DNA of 64,000 nucleotides from Onchocerca volvulus (GCA_000499405.2 HG738137.1:27525756-27589755), one strand, 5' to 3'. Counted from the stretch's first letter, positions 1 through 14,122 are shown. Translations and numbers: made by a program. The notes: a model not told the origin generated them from the sequence alone.

Positions 1-161
1 ATGTGACGCATAAAAAAGGAAATTCCATATCCCTAACATATACTTCGCCTGAGATAAGGATGAACTTAGTTCATATATATGAAATAAAGTTAAAATATAT
101 AAACGGTTAATATCTGCATTAGAAGCTCATATTCCGCAAAATTCGCAAAACTGAGTAAAAC

Positions 162-894
162 TTAATTCGCAAGTTGACATTCCTCGTATTGCTCCAATTC
201 TTTTTCACATTTCCTTAAACCAATAAAGTTACCTTCTTTTCTCAAACATCGCGTCAGACCTAAAAGTAATTTCTTAATAAATTTAGAAATGAATACCCAT
301 ATAAAATAATTTATAAATGTGTAACACTATATATATATATATACAAAAATGCTCTTCATTTAAGTAACTCTACAATCAAATGTTTAAAAATAACATGGAG
401 TTCATTTCACTTTATCTACAAAAATTTAAAAGTCATAAAGGGAAAAAGATTCGAACCTTCAAGCGATACGCGACATTCAACTCTTTGTATTTGTTCGTTC
501 ATGCGCTGCGGTATTAAAACATCTGCTTCCAATCGACGCAACGATCGATCATTTGGATCTCCTGAAAGCCAACAGCATTTTCCTTCATTTTATAAAATTT
601 CGAAAATTTCAGAATGAGATATGACATTTGCATTTTTCAATCAAAACAGTGATAACATTATCCGATGATTTTGATATTTTTAAAACGACGTAGCAAACAT
701 CAGTATCATTCGATGTGAATAAAAGTGGCATACAAACCAACTCCATATGGTCCTCCAATGGATTGTTGCGGTAAAGAAGTTTTTCGCACCCGAAATTTTT
801 GGCCGCTCTCAGCATCCACAAATATTTCGCCTTCTTTCAAATTATGCAAGTCATCCGTTTTGATTGGTCCATCTACAGTGCATTCTGTTTTCAT
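162..894 (-). CDS. Twin-CX9C mitochondrial protein, CMC1 (COX assembly) family, 119 aa
   Basis: Three exons on the minus strand: 738-894, 457-561 and 162-259, joined by GT-AG introns with consistent phase. The ATG lies just downstream of an acceptor (TTTATAG near 917), so a trans-spliced start is likely. The middle exon carries RRLEADVLIPQRMNEQ, matching the conserved CMC1 start (HLRHVEKDVLIP in the human protein). The end has two CX9C pairs, C-RVSLEGLTR-C and C-EKELEQYEE-C, the signature of the Mia40-imported intermembrane-space family. CMC1 proteins help cytochrome c oxidase assembly by handling copper or stabilising early COX1. About 55 residues precede the CMC1 core, an extension absent from the short human protein. 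The gene is divergent from the CNNM gene. Family call is fairly sure; the exact orthologue is not. Confidence 0.8.
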
Positions 895-3258
895 ATTAAA
901 AATGATGTCCACAACACTATAAATAGTTATTAAACAAAAGTTTCAACAGTTTAACCGACTTTGTTAATATGAAGAGAACGAAAAAAAGGTAACTGAATTG
1001 AATGACATCAATATCTTTCTATGATATGGCAACAAATATGAACATCTATCGCTCTCATTTCATCTCCAGATGTTTATACATGAATGTATTTTTCCTCTGT
1101 GACGTAATATATACAATTTCTTTCTCAATCTTTTGCATAAAAAAACTTTTCTCCCGAAGAATATCCAGGTAGGTAATCCCGATCTTCCGAGGAGACTTAC
1201 TTAATAAATGACCTGGCTTTTACTGAGTACCACATCTAAAATATCTAACTCTTCCCACCAAATCTCTCACAAGAAACACCAATAGAACAGTTGCAAATAT
1301 GACGGCCAACTATGAAATATAAGTGAGCACATTTCATAAAACATACAAGCCAGTCAGCTTTTATTTCTAAACTGAAGAATTTGCAATGTGTTGTTTGATT
1401 TAAGGCGTTGTGCGAAGGTTTAGAGTCAGCGGTAGTAGATGTTAAGTCCCGAGATAACATTTGACAAGGAGAGTGATTAATATAACAAGTGAGTTGCCGA
1501 GTGATCATTTGCTTCCTTTCCGTCTTCATTTTGGTTAGAAATCAAAGAAGAAACGATCGAAAAGTACAATTCCTTTTAGAATTAGAACCGTCTTCCGATC
1601 TTCGCATCTCATAAACTTTTTTGGCTACTTTAATTTCCAAAGCCACAAATAAATAGTGCTGTGCAATAACTAGCCTAGAACATAACATCTGCCTGAAGAT
1701 TAGTTGGAAAAAGAAGAGCAAGTTTGCCCTCAACTGTTTTAGTCCAGGTAATTTAAAACTTGAACCCAAAAAATTTAGATTTCTTCATATGCTACTCCTT
1801 CAGTTTCATTAAATTCAATAGGGCCGGGTGAGATGAAATTTTGCATTACGACCAAGTCAATATTATTCCACCATTATGCAGCGCCACTTGTACCGGATAG
1901 AGCACTGAAACCATCAAAGTGTCGTAGCGATATCCTTTGATTTGGAAATTAAATTTGCACAGTGGATTTGGAACTTGTTCTTTGGCCATTATAAGCCAAG
2001 AAGGAGGAGGGATAGTGGGCATTGCTATTTGGTGATTATGTTGTTGATTGACCCTCATCTATCATTTTTTAAAGGTCAATCACTTCCGTCATCTGTCCTT
2101 TTAACATGATCTGTTCAAGTTTTGGAATGATGCAAAGTTTTTAAATTCAAATTAGCAGTCTTTTTTTATTTTTCTTAATTGTTCTATTCATCTCATTCAT
2201 TATTTCTTAACTATTTATTTAGAAATATTTTTAATGTCAATGAATGCATGCACAACTATCGCATGTGCGAAAAACATGTTTTTTTCTTTGCATTAACTTT
2301 TGCACATAACACGTGAAATATATTTAATTTGCTAGACAGATAGGGATGTAATGTTTGCTAACTTGGTGATAGGGAACATAGTGTTAGTGATTACATCATT
2401 TAAGAATGAAATATGACATTAATATTGGAAAGCTTCCAAACATAGCATAAGACTAGTTTAATTTTGAATGTTTTGAGAACGAAAAAGGAAATAAATTGAA
2501 AAGTGATAGAGAAGGCAACCTGTTGACATTTCAATGATTTGCCATTTATATGTGCATGTTGTAAATTCGGCAGATCAAGTTGTAATTAAATCAGTCATTA
2601 TCAACTTCCCTTAATTAAATTGCTAAAAAATAGTTTTCTTATGTTACCGATTAGTATCCCCATCTGACAAGTAAACATCACTTCTGTTCGAGCACTATTT
2701 GTTATGATATAAACAATCCTTTTTTCATTGTTCGGAATAATTTATTAGTTAATTTTGGAATTAATCCTTTTTAATGATTCATTCCGTTTTTAATCGTCTC
2801 TTGTGGTGAAATGCTGGAAATATTTAGATAATTCGCGTGATATTAACATTTTGCTCTTTTAGCAGTTCAATGACGGAAAGAGAAAGGGAGAGGGAGAGAG
2901 AAAAAAAAGAGATCATAGATGGTATTTTCTTCCGTCTCTTTACTATTATTTATTAGTTTTTTAGTGTTCATTCGGATGTTTAGTGTTTAAATTGTTATGA
3001 CAATACAAATATATGAAAAGATTTTAAAGAACCGGAAATATAAAAAGTGGTCCTGCAAAAGAAATTTAAAAAAAATTTTAATGATTCTTTACAATGGAAT
3101 TCACTAAAGAGCTGTTTTCCCACTTTTGTCTAGTCTCCAATTATTTTCAAGATTTTCAAAATTATATTTGCACTGCTATAATAAACTCTTTTCTCTTTCT
3201 TCTTAAACATTATTTCTCTTACTTTTTCTTCCTTAAATTTCGCGTTTTTCTATTTTAG
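895..3258. other. Intergenic region between divergent CMC1-like and CNNM genes
   Basis: About 2.4 kb separates the two divergent gene starts. Apart from the weak ORF at 1846-2058 I see no supported gene. It holds a GA-rich stretch near 2877-2910 and presumably both promoters, but no TATA or initiator element stands out in the AT-rich background. Confidence 0.5.
1846..2058 (-). CDS. Weak candidate ORF, 70 aa, unidentified
   Basis: A minus-strand ORF starting with ATG directly after an AG acceptor-like site (ATGATAG then ATG) and ending in TAA. It is proline-rich near its start (PTIPPPSW) and less AT-biased than the flanks. I recognise no family. It has no clear downstream exon and could be a small trans-spliced gene, a gene remnant or chance. 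Confidence 0.22.
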   Translation of the reverse strand: MRVNQQHNHQIAMPTIPPPSWLIMAKEQVPNPLCKFNFQIKGYRYDTLMVSVLYPVQVALHNGGIILTWS

Positions 3259-3336
3259 TCAAAAAGACATCACTTATTTTGCTGTTTTAACATCGGATGA
3301 AATTTTTGGGATTTTAGAGAAGTCGGTGATAAGGGA

Positions 3337-6300
3337 ATGCAGATCTGGATATGGCGTTTCTATAGCGTTTTTTATATTGTCTGCTTTCTACCCCTGTTTG
3401 GTTTGCCACAAAAACAAGAACTGAAAGTGAGTAATTTTTTAATGAAATTTTGCGAAATATAATCACATTTACTTTTTTTTCATATGTACTGTTTTATGAA
3501 TCCATTAATATTATCCTTAAAAGAAATAAATCCATTCATCTCTAGCGTAATTCGCCATATAGTCAGTTTTTAACAAGATTGTTTTTACAGCGGGAAAAAC
3601 TTAATTAATTTTATTAAAAAGTTTCTTCTGGTATTTGGAGACATTTGGTAAAATTAGCTGATGCAATTTGAAAAATTGCAACGAAAAAATTTAGTAGGAA
3701 TTTTGATCGAAAATTTAAAAAAAAAACCAAATCTATTTCTGACTTTTTATTTGTGGTCAGAATTTTGATTCCGAAAATTGCCATTAAATCCGTGGAAAAG
3801 CCATTTCGTTAAATCTGAAGAAAAGCGAATTAGAATTGTATAATAAATTGTGCGTTAATTTAATTACAGCCATTAAGTGATACTGGTTTCATAACCACCG
3901 AAAAAAAGACGCATCTAGCAGGAATCAGAATTGAAGGATTACCGTCCGAGAATAATGGTTTCGTTGGTTATAAGTAAGTTGTATAGTATTCAGCATATTA
4001 TGGTACATGTATACTAGTACTTGTGATTTTTATCTTTTGTTTTTTGTTTTTTTTTTTTTTTTATAAAATTTCGTTAATTACAGTACAAATTGTATGACTG
4101 GCCAGATGGGTAATATAAATATTATTATCTTTTAGATAAAATTTTTTAGACATTTCTTGAGCATAGTTAGATTTTATCAGAATTGCTTGTAAACTAAGTT
4201 ACTAATTTAATGTACTTTGTATTTTGACAGAGGGTTCCGAAATTTAGATTTAAAATATTTTATGATTTTGCTGTTCTTCTTTCACAAATAAAGATAGTTG
4301 TTTTGTAAAAGTTCCACTTCATTTTTTTATTTGCTTCACTGAATGCAGTGAGTATAAAAAAAATGTTTTCAGTGCAACAGCATTATGGTTAGAGAAATAT
4401 GAAAGTTTAATACATCGGGATTGTAACATTCATTAAAAAATCATAGTCTAGATCGCTGATAGGTGCAAGTTTTTGCATTATTTTAGTTGTATTCTGCACA
4501 AGGAGCACTTTTAGATGATCCGCATAACAATCCTGCAGAGAATTATTATGAGATTTCAAATTCAGTAATGTCATTAAATCAATTTAATAATCAGCATTTA
4601 TGTTTTCTCTGGTCTTATGAGTCTAGTTGAATTGATGAATCATCCCATAAAGCGCAAAAAGAAGCAGTTCCTGAAAATTGTTTATGTTAAAAATTTGTTG
4701 GTGGAAAAATTTAATAATCGGGAATTATTTTGTAAATGTATGACGTGGCGAATAATATGGCGTTGGGTTTAAACATCGTTTCACATTTTAGCTTGCTTTC
4801 AGTGGAAAACATTGGAAAATTTTTTCGTACGACTGTATACTGAATAAAATAAAGTATATCCTTGAACAATTAAATTATTTCTAAGTCAATTCAGAAATCA
4901 TATGTGCAGTGCTTAACGCTGAAATTAAACTAGTTTACCATGGAATAGTCGATAAGAAATGAAAAATTTTTGGGCCATTCATTTGAATAAAATTATAGAA
5001 AATAATTTTGATATGCACACATCGGAAATATCATTTGTTTCTTTACAGTATTATATATTTGTTCATTTTAGTCCTTTTTCAATTTCTAAATCACTTCATT
5101 AATAATCTATCGCATTACATCCAAAAAAGAAACATCAGAATGTGATTTATTTTCCGACTCCGGAACTCATTGTTGACAGTGCGCAAGAGCTATGAGATAT
5201 ACTCTGGATTTTCTGTCAGCCGATAATTAGATGATTAAATATATTCTGAAATTACAGTGATAAAGAAGTATCGATAGTACAGCCGGATGTTCCTGTCCGA
5301 GTAGTATTGTTTGGTTTTGCGATGGATGATATAGCATTGGTCACTTTCACTCGAGTTTGGAATAACTGCTCAGTGTCCGATATTGAAATCACACAACCCG
5401 ATTTTACTATCCAGACCGAGAAACGTGTGGTCGTTAAAGCAGCATTCCCTGAGTTTGTTCCAAATGTTTTTATTATTTGTTTTATCCTGTGCCAATTTTA
5501 TTTTGATTGGTTTTTGTTTATCTAACTAATTATTAATGCAGAGTTAGTTCTCATTGCTTTTTTAAAATTCGTTTGTTTCTTTATAGTTCGGCAGATCTCT
5601 ATTATGTATGCGTTAAGCAAAAGCCAAAGGAAAATGCGCAAGGTGAAGAGATTGATCAACATTTCATAAAGGTTAAATTTCTTTATAGAATGAATTATGA
5701 ACTAAAAAAATATCTTTTTAGAAGAAATAATTCATTTAGTTGATTTGAACGGTTCTTTTATTTTTTCTTTTTATTTTTTTTTCCCTTTTTTGGATAGCAT
5801 TAATCTCGATGTTGTTAAACATAATGTGTGATAATATATTCATGTAGAAGATACAATGACTGATTTATCTGTTAGTATTTGAGGGAATATCTTTCATACA
5901 GAATAAGTTCAGTTTTAGTGACGAATCGATAATTTTTTTACAAGTACAGTTTAAGAATTATAACAATAAAAGTGGTATGATACTTAATACTGAAACTTCA
6001 AATGTAAGATAAACAGACTTTCAATGATTGAGACATCGTAATTCTAATAAAAAGCAGAACTTGTGACCATATTATTCCATAGAGATGTTTCTACTTAACA
6101 TTTCCGTATCTGAACATTTGTTATTTCAAAAATTTGTAACTTTAGTTGCATGATTTGCGAGCTACAATATCGACTGAAATACCACCACGTCAATATTATT
6201 TGCCTATTGGTATTCAGATTGCAGTAATTTGTTGTCTCTTTGTCCTTTCTGGTTTATTCTCTGGCTTGAATCTTGGTTTGATGGCACTTACGCCACAGGA

Positions 6301-9300
6301 ACTTATGCTCATACAAAAATCGGGTTTTTTTAACTTTATCAGAAATTTAAAGTGACTTAATATTTATCATATCTTAGCATCACATAATTTATTGTCGTCT
6401 AGGTGTGGTAATAAGAAAAATACTACGGATTTAAAGTTTTATTTAAATGAAAAATATGTTTTCTTGCTACTTATTTCGCTGTTTAAAATTTTGCTATGCA
6501 CACAGAACAAATAATTAATTTGAAAAAATATGATTATGAGTAATCTTTGTGATAGAATAGCTATGGTGTAAAGAGAAAATTTTGATTGATGATTGTTTTT
6601 TCTTACATTTTGAAATGGTGATAAATTTCAGGTTCAAAGAAAGAGCGTGCATATGCAGAAGTAATATTACCTGTACGACGTTCTGGGAATTTGCTACTTT
6701 GTGCCTTACTCATAGGAAATGTTTGTGTTAATTCTGCTATTTCGATACTTTTCGATGATCTCACTAGCGGTTACGTAGCACTCATAACTTCTTCTGCTGG
6801 AATTGTCATTTTTGGCGAAATATTTCCACAAAGTCTTTGTGTCAAGTAAGAATCTATTTTCTTTTAAGATGAACTTAACTTTATTTGATACCTATTCAGT
6901 TTTTTATTTATTCAATGAATTATTAAAGCAGGAATTTCCTACTTCTCTAATTCTCCTCCTCATTACTCCTGATATATTATATTTTTGAGTTATATTGTAT
7001 GTCACCATGTTCTGGAATATTAGTTTTTTCCAATAAAAATTTTTTTTTACTGCTATTTTGAACGACATGTTTATTTCCATTCTACTAAACTGTCACAATT
7101 ATTACTTAAAATTATTTATTCCGACTTCTTTCATACTTTAATTGATTCGGACAGTAATTTTACTTGGTTTTCAGGAAAGGGCTTGCGGTTGGTGCACGAA
7201 CTATATGGATAACCCGCTTTTTTATGGTACTCACATTTCCCATTGCTTATCCGATTAGTAAAGTATTGGATGTTTTATTAGGAGATGAAGTAAGTCTTTA
7301 TCTCTTGCCAGATCACTGATCACTACAGACTGTAATTTGTTACTTAAAATTCTGTTTTAAAGTGAAGGCAATGTTTTATTATAATTTATTTTTTTTTTCG
7401 TATTAATGCCAAATACTCTGCGTTAATTTCATTTCGAAATTGATCGTACGTAGCGGTACATCTTATAATTTGAGTTTTTTCGGTAATGCCATAGTTTGAC
7501 GATTTTTAGTCAATTTTTTTAGCCATCAGGCTTTAAAATTGGAGAAGAGTAATAGCCATTTGTTACATGTTTTGCTAAAAATGTTGTTTACATAAGGTAG
7601 CAAGTTTATTAGAACCGATTTGTTAATTTAATGGTATCAATCAAATAATGTTTGCGTTTTTAGATATATTTATTTAGCAATATCAAGTAGATCCGAATTG
7701 AAGTATATGAAAATATATGATGAATTTTTGAGTGATATTTCAGGTAATATCATACGACCGCAAACGATTGATGGAACTCATCAAAATGTCAACACGCGAT
7801 GAAGGATTAGCAGAAGAACTGAAGATTGCTGTTGGTGCGATGGAAATATCCGATAAGACAGTTAGCGATGTTATGACCAAAATTGATGTAAGCTATTATT
7901 CAGGTTATCTACTAGTTATTTTGCATAAATAAATAAAATATATATATATATATATATATCAGAAAAATGGTTGATCGGTGATGTTCTAGATTTTCAGAAC
8001 AATATAATCTTTGTCCTTTTCACATCTTTACCCAAATGATTTTTCAAAATTTGCTAAAGTGCAAAGGATTGCTGGTTTGTTACAAATGATTATAGTAGTA
8101 AAATGAATAAACTCAAAGTTATGCATATTTTACGAAAATTTTATTTTCTTTTATACATACCAAAGTAGTGGGAAAAGACTTTATTTACGTATTTAATTTT
8201 CCAATCAGGATGTATTCATGCTTCCGGATACGACAGTTTTAAACACAAAGACTGTTGCTGAAATCCTACGTATGGGATACACTCGTATACCAGTTTTCTC
8301 CGGTAATAGGTATACTTTCTTTCAAATCAGATCTTTCTTCTTTTTTTTTTTTATTGGGCCAAATGTTTCGATGTACAATGCGTTTCATCTCAATGAAGAG
8401 AGCGCAATTGCTGTTTGTCGTTTATTCTGGACTCTCCTGATTTTCTTTTCTAACTAGTTCAATCCAGTGTAAAGATTGAGCTAGTTAAAAAGAAATCAGG
8501 AGGTCCGGAATAAACTACTAACTAATAGAGCGGAATTTTTTTATGCAGCATTCCAAGACTGCCGTTCTTTACAATTGGTGGATCTGTAACACATTGAGAT
8601 TCTTGACTTTATCAGCAGAAATATTTAATCTTTTAATCTATAATGATATTTTCAAGTTCATTGGAATTTCCGGACGCTGTTTTACTGATTCTTTTTAGAA
8701 ATACGGTAGTTTCACTATTATTTGTGAAAGATCTGGCGCTTCTAGATCCGGATGATAATTTTACAATTCAGACAGTTTGTGGCTTTCACGAACATCCTTT
8801 GCGTTTTGTTATGGAAGATACTCCTTTACGTATGATGCTTGAAGAATTCAAAAAAGTAAGTTAATTTGATGTTTTAATATTCGTCATCTAGTTTAGTTCT
8901 GCAGATTTACAATGTCCATTCGGTACTTTTTTTTATCCAAAAAACTTACAAAACTACGAAATACTTATCTTTTCATTGTTATTTCTTTATTTGTAACAGG
9001 GTGATTACCATCTGGCAATGGTACAGCGTATTGTGGAATCCGAAGAGGCCGATCCAGTTTATGAACTCGCTGGAATTGTTACTTTAGAGGACATTGTCGA
9101 AGAGATCCTTCAAGCTGAAATTGTAGATGAAACAGATGTTGTCATTGATAATGTTCATCGAATACGTCGGCGTAATGCTCAGGTTTGCTTTTTTCCTCAT
9201 TTTTGGAATGTTATTTTAATAGCATATTAAAAGGATTCTTGCAGTTATAATTTTTTTCAAATATTTAGCATTCCTTAGTTCTCAAAAATTTTATCTTATG

Positions 9301-12300
9301 CTTGTTCCAAGGAAATAATGAAATGAAGCCAGATTATTTAAAGTTGTTGTGTAAAGTACAGAAAACTGAGAACTTTTGCATTATTCTCGAAAATAGTTTC
9401 TAGCTGGTATATCATTCCTCGCTTTTTTCTGAATAACTTTTTCGAGCTATTTCCAAGAGTAAAGAACTCTATTTCAGTTGAAGATTTTACTGCTAAATCT
9501 TTGTATCTAAGGATATATCTCAAACAAATAGATATGACAAAAGATGAGACAAAAATAATTATTACTGAATGGATGTGATTTGAGGGATGTGTTTATTTCT
9601 TTGAATTTAGAGATTTCTTGCATAATTTATCTGAATTTTGGAGAATATTATTTACTGTTAATTTTTCTACATATCACAGCTCTTTGCTGCTATTTCCTTA
9701 TTCGATTCTTGTCTTTATTCTTGTTATCTCACATTTTATTCAGTGTTATTTGTTTTTGTTTCACCGGTTTCTGAGATGAAAAAAAAAAAAAAAAAAAAAT
9801 AATTAGATGCGAAAAAATTTGTGGGAAAGTTGATTTGCGAATTCTTCGCGTCATTTTATTCCTTCAGCAACTTGTAAGCTTCTTTTGTCTTTGTGGCAAA
9901 AGCATAATATACTTTTGTTTTCTTAAAGTTTTTTAATTTTGAAAAGTAGTTACTGGCATCCTTCGCTATATATGTGAAAAATTATACTGTGAAATATTTT
10001 TCAGCTAGTAATTTTTAACTCACTCTCTTTCAGGCACTTGATTTAGCTGCATGTTTGCTGGAGGAGGATGGTCCGTCTCGTATCATTTCGGTGCAAATGC
10101 AACTAGTGACAATGCAGTGGTTGGCAACCAATCAGCATGCTTTTAATCCGGATCTCATAAGTACGAATGTCCTTGAAAAGCTGATCAAGCAGCATGTTCG
10201 ACGGGTTTGCTTGTTAATTTTCATAACTAATTTATTAATTTTTGTTTTTTTCGTAGTTTTGTGAAGGGATTTTTTTTTTTGATAAATCACTTCAGATGTC
10301 TAATTTTAGTTTAATTCTGAAATTCGGTCTAATCTGAATTGATGGGTTTAGCATTGAATTGAGCTTCTTGACGTAATTTTTCTTCAGCTCCAAATTTTTT
10401 TAGTTTTTATATTCATGTTTTCTCATAATTTTGCATTTCTTTTAAAATTTTCAGGTTGAATTTTCTCATTTGCCGGATATGAATGATCCTAAAACAGTGA
10501 TCCCGCGGACAGCGAAACTTTACACTAAACAAGAGCCTTCTGAAAGATTTATATTAATTTTGGAAGGCAGAGCAATGGTTACTATCGGGCAGGTAATACT
10601 CTGATTAAACAGTGTTGATCGAAAAAGTAAAATTAAGTCAGAATAATAGCATTTGATGGTGGGAAGCCTATTTGCAGAATCAAATGACCTTTGAAGCTGG
10701 TCCATGGCACTGTTTCGGTGACGAACTTCTGGAGCAGCTGGTTACAGTTGCACAACAACAATACGGAACTGCGGCTAGTCAATCACAACAACAAGGTATT
10801 TCCCAGTATTCCAACTACTTGCAATATCATTAGCTAACATTTTTGCCATCCGAATTTTATAGGAATTTCTTGTTTTGACTACTGCGCACAATTGCCACAT
10901 ATAGTCATTTCATCAGTCAAATCTCTTAGAATGTAATAGCTTTATATCAATAGTTATTGACTATTGATATATCCGCTATATAGTAGCCATTGAATGATTT
11001 AGTTTCTAAAGTGTTAAGTTTTTTAATAAAATGAATAAAATATTTTGACATACGGAAATCTTGATATTTCAAATATACTTGTAGATTCTAAAATCATTCG
11101 TTTTTGTCAGGTAGTGGAACACAAGGGACATTTCCACGCAATTCATTAAGCACATCTGGTATGTCACCGTCGGAACCAATGAAAAAGAGTCTTATGTCAC
11201 CGTCGGAACCAATGAAAAAGAGTCTAACTTCTTTTACGCCTGATTTTTCGGCTGTTGTGCGAGATGATTGTACATATTTGGAAATTACCGCCCAAACTTA
11301 TCTGTTGGCTTATAAATCGACATTAATTTCAAAAGGATGCAGGTCCCGTGAGCAATTATTTTACCGTAACTAATTTGCATACCTTGAAACATGAACTGGA
11401 CTATAAATAGTGGCAACGGCAATAGCTGCTAAAGTTCAATTCGTATTAACATAGTCAAGGTCGATCATATAACAGAGCAAGTTTACGATGACGTCGAGGA
11501 ACAGCAATTACTTTTTTATCTTAATCATATCTTTTTCCAATTTCTGCAATATTTCTGATCTAATAGCAACATTTTAATCTAATTTAGGAAGAAGCTAACA
11601 GTAGTTGACTACATTACTTGCATCTCAAGTTGTGAATAGTATATAAGATTAGCTAATTCTTTTTCTTTTCTTACGAAAAAAATTTGAGCTTTCAAGTTTT
11701 TCTAATTATTAAATTTGATTGACTTAAATCTGGGTAGAATTCCTTTTTCTTTTTTTTTATTTTTGTTTTTTTTTTTTCCAATTATAGATTCATGATGAAG
11801 ATTCGATGCCATAGCTCACTTCCGTTTTTCAACTTGGAAGATTTATTCGTTTTTTGTTCTGATAATTTAATTTTTTAATTAGAAATCTGTTATAGAATCA
11901 GTCTGTTATTTAGGTCCTCTCTAATTCTTATCTATACAGGTCATAGTGTCACTGATTTTGATCTAGATTGCTTCCATTTAGTCTGCCTTAGTTATTTCTG
12001 TTATACTATGATATCTTCAATTTAGATTATGACTTTTATGTGACACATCTATGCTATTGATATCGAATGACAATTTTATATGTGTGATCCTTGAAGATTC
12101 CTTTTTACTTACTAGATAGATATACAGTTTATTTTTATCTGTTCTCATTTTTTACATTTTTCCTGGTATGTTGAGGTTTTAGCCAGTTTATTCCAATTTA
12201 TTGCTTTTTTATTCACTTTAGAGAAAATCTTATCAAGGAATCATTTTTGTGAATATCTTTTTTTTGATCCATTTGTCGGAGTTTTTTTTTTTTTTTTTTT

Positions 12301-14122
12301 TTTTCGTATGAAATAAGTTAACTTTCAGGAGTCATTACTCACTCTTGCTTCTGTTGAATTTCCTGTTTCGTTAAAATGAATATTTGAACGTTTTGCATAG
12401 ACTTGGAATAATTATCCGACGTACCAATATTAAGAAAAAAACTTGTTCTTTTTCTCGACTTTTTTTATTTTCCATTTTCTACTTTATATATTGATCATGT
12501 TATTTACTTAATATTTTTTTTAATAACTAATAATTTGTTCACTTACTATTATTCGTATGTAATTATCGTAATTATCTTATTTTTTTATTTTTTTTTTCTA
12601 TCATTTCTTTATCTATTGACTTTTCCAGACATTCTCAGTGATTAATTTTCACTGTTTTATGACCAAGTTATTTTCTCATTCTTTCTCTTCTCTCAGCTTT
12701 GGAAAAATGAATAAGCGATCCATTGCTTAAGTTACTCGGAGCAGATCATAATTTATGAAGTTGGGAAAGACTTCGGGAATGAATGATTTTCGACCATTTT
12801 GTTTCACAAATAACTTGATGTTTGAAATTTCAAAATTTTGATTTTCGTTTACCGTCAACTCTCATATCTTACTGTAAGATATTTGAATATGCATTATGAA
12901 GTACTACTGGTCATAAAATAGTAAAGCTTACTAAATCCAACTTAGTTCAGCTTTTAATTATAATTCATAAGCTGCATTTTTGCGAATTATTGCGTGCTTT
13001 ATCAATTAATATCACTTAATAGTTTGCTATTTTGGTGGTGATGGTAATAGTATTATTTCCTATCAAAACTGAAAGATAGAATTATTTATTGTTTCAAAAA
13101 GAATAGAACATATAGATTTGTACCAGAACAACTGCAAAATTTTTCTATCATGTTTAGTGAGATTACTACATAAGATTTGAGGAATACTGTTAGTGAGTTG
13201 TTTATTGGGATGTTTTTGTGGTTTTTGAGATTTATAGGTGGATTTGCATCAGAAATCTATAAATATGCCACTTTTGTTATTTTTAACTTCCCCACAATAG
13301 TGATAAATAATATTTATTGATGGTTGTGATTAGGACTCCAATTCGATCTGTTCTTAAGAAATTGATTTTTGTACAGCTCTTTGTTTATTAACAAAATTAT
13401 AGGCAGATTAAAAAAACATATTTTAATAATAAAGCAACGAAATTTTTGGAATTTTGCTATTTATATTTTAGTAATTACAAAGTTTGTGTCTTTAGATAAA
13501 TTCACAAGGAAATTCAACGAATAATTGACTTTTGATTGCCAAATTTAGAAGTTCATTTCGAACTTGACATTACTATTCATTCAATTTTTTTTTAAAGAAT
13601 TTTTGCTAAAATGTCTAAAAAAAAAGGAGAAAAAGGAATCTAGGATCGTCATCTTATCTGCTCTTTTGTAATTTCATGACTATCTTAGGCCGGATCAACA
13701 CATATTTTTGAATTTTGAACGAGATTTTTAATAATGCATGAATGTAATAACTTTTGCCTTGTGAAGCTTATTTCAATCGGAATGTGGAGAACGGTAATCA
13801 TTGGCAAAGGTCATATAAAATCCACCACGCGATAACGTTTGTATTTTTGTGTTGGAACATGGGAGAAAACACTATTTTATTACTGCTGGATTTCAGCATG
13901 GTAATTGGATCAAATTTTTCAATAGTGCTCGAGCATAAGTATATGGTAACACTTTTTTTTAGGGGATTATTGGCATCAGCTGGAGGGGAGGATGGTAGCA
14001 TTGCTACCACAGCAAATGGCCAGAAAATGCTATCTAGATCAAGTCTCGATGAACATTCTCTATTGCTCGGTTCACCGCTTCTTGACAACTCTCAGGTTCG
14101 CTTTATAACGAACGTAACATAA
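3337..14122 (+). CDS. CNNM-family (ancient conserved domain) metal/Mg2+ transport mediator, 794 aa, 16 exons
   Basis: Exons: 3337-3426, 3870-3973, 5258-5452, 5587-5671, 6146-6323, 6632-6845, 7175-7289, 7744-7887, 8209-8309, 8699-8855, 9000-9182, 10034-10204, 10455-10592, 10678-10795, 11111-11342, 13963-14122; every junction keeps phase. Order: hydrophobic leader (1-25), extracellular domain to about 165, DUF21 membrane domain (about 170-330; [14 protein letters not shown] and [10 protein letters not shown] are family hallmarks), paired CBS domains (about 355-520; [21 protein letters not shown]), cyclic-nucleotide-binding homology domain (about 560-665) and a Ser-rich tail. CNNM proteins sit in the plasma membrane and act in Mg2+ efflux or its control; length matches the family. 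A SL acceptor lies at 3257-3258. The last exon could instead splice out at 14094, so the C-terminus is the least certain part. Confidence 0.92.
8420..8515. repeat. Long near-perfect inverted repeat (hairpin) in CNNM intron 9
   Basis: Left arm 8420-8464 and right arm 8474-8515 are reverse complements with only a few mismatches, separated by a 9-nt loop. The arms start GTTTATTCTGGAC and end GTCCGGAATAAAC. It lies wholly within intron 9. It could be a small MITE or a foldback precursor RNA; nothing in the sequence decides which. Confidence 0.85.
11160..11225 (+). repeat. 33-bp in-frame tandem duplication in CNNM exon 15
   Basis: Two adjacent 33-nt copies encode [11 protein letters not shown] twice, almost identical at base level (only the last base differs). 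It lies in the Ser-rich linker after the CNBH domain and keeps the reading frame. Confidence 0.9.

Noticed and set aside
445..470. GATTCGAACC, like a tRNA T-arm (GGTTCGAATC on the minus strand)
   Set aside because: It spans the exon 2 donor of the CMC1-like gene; no acceptor stem, D-arm or anticodon arm can be built around it.
10520..10705. Minus-strand ORF opposite CNNM exon 13
   Set aside because: Antisense shadow of a well-supported exon.
13754..14088. Long open frames on both strands around the last CNNM exon
   Set aside because: The plus frame is exon 16 read backwards into its intron; the minus frame is its shadow.
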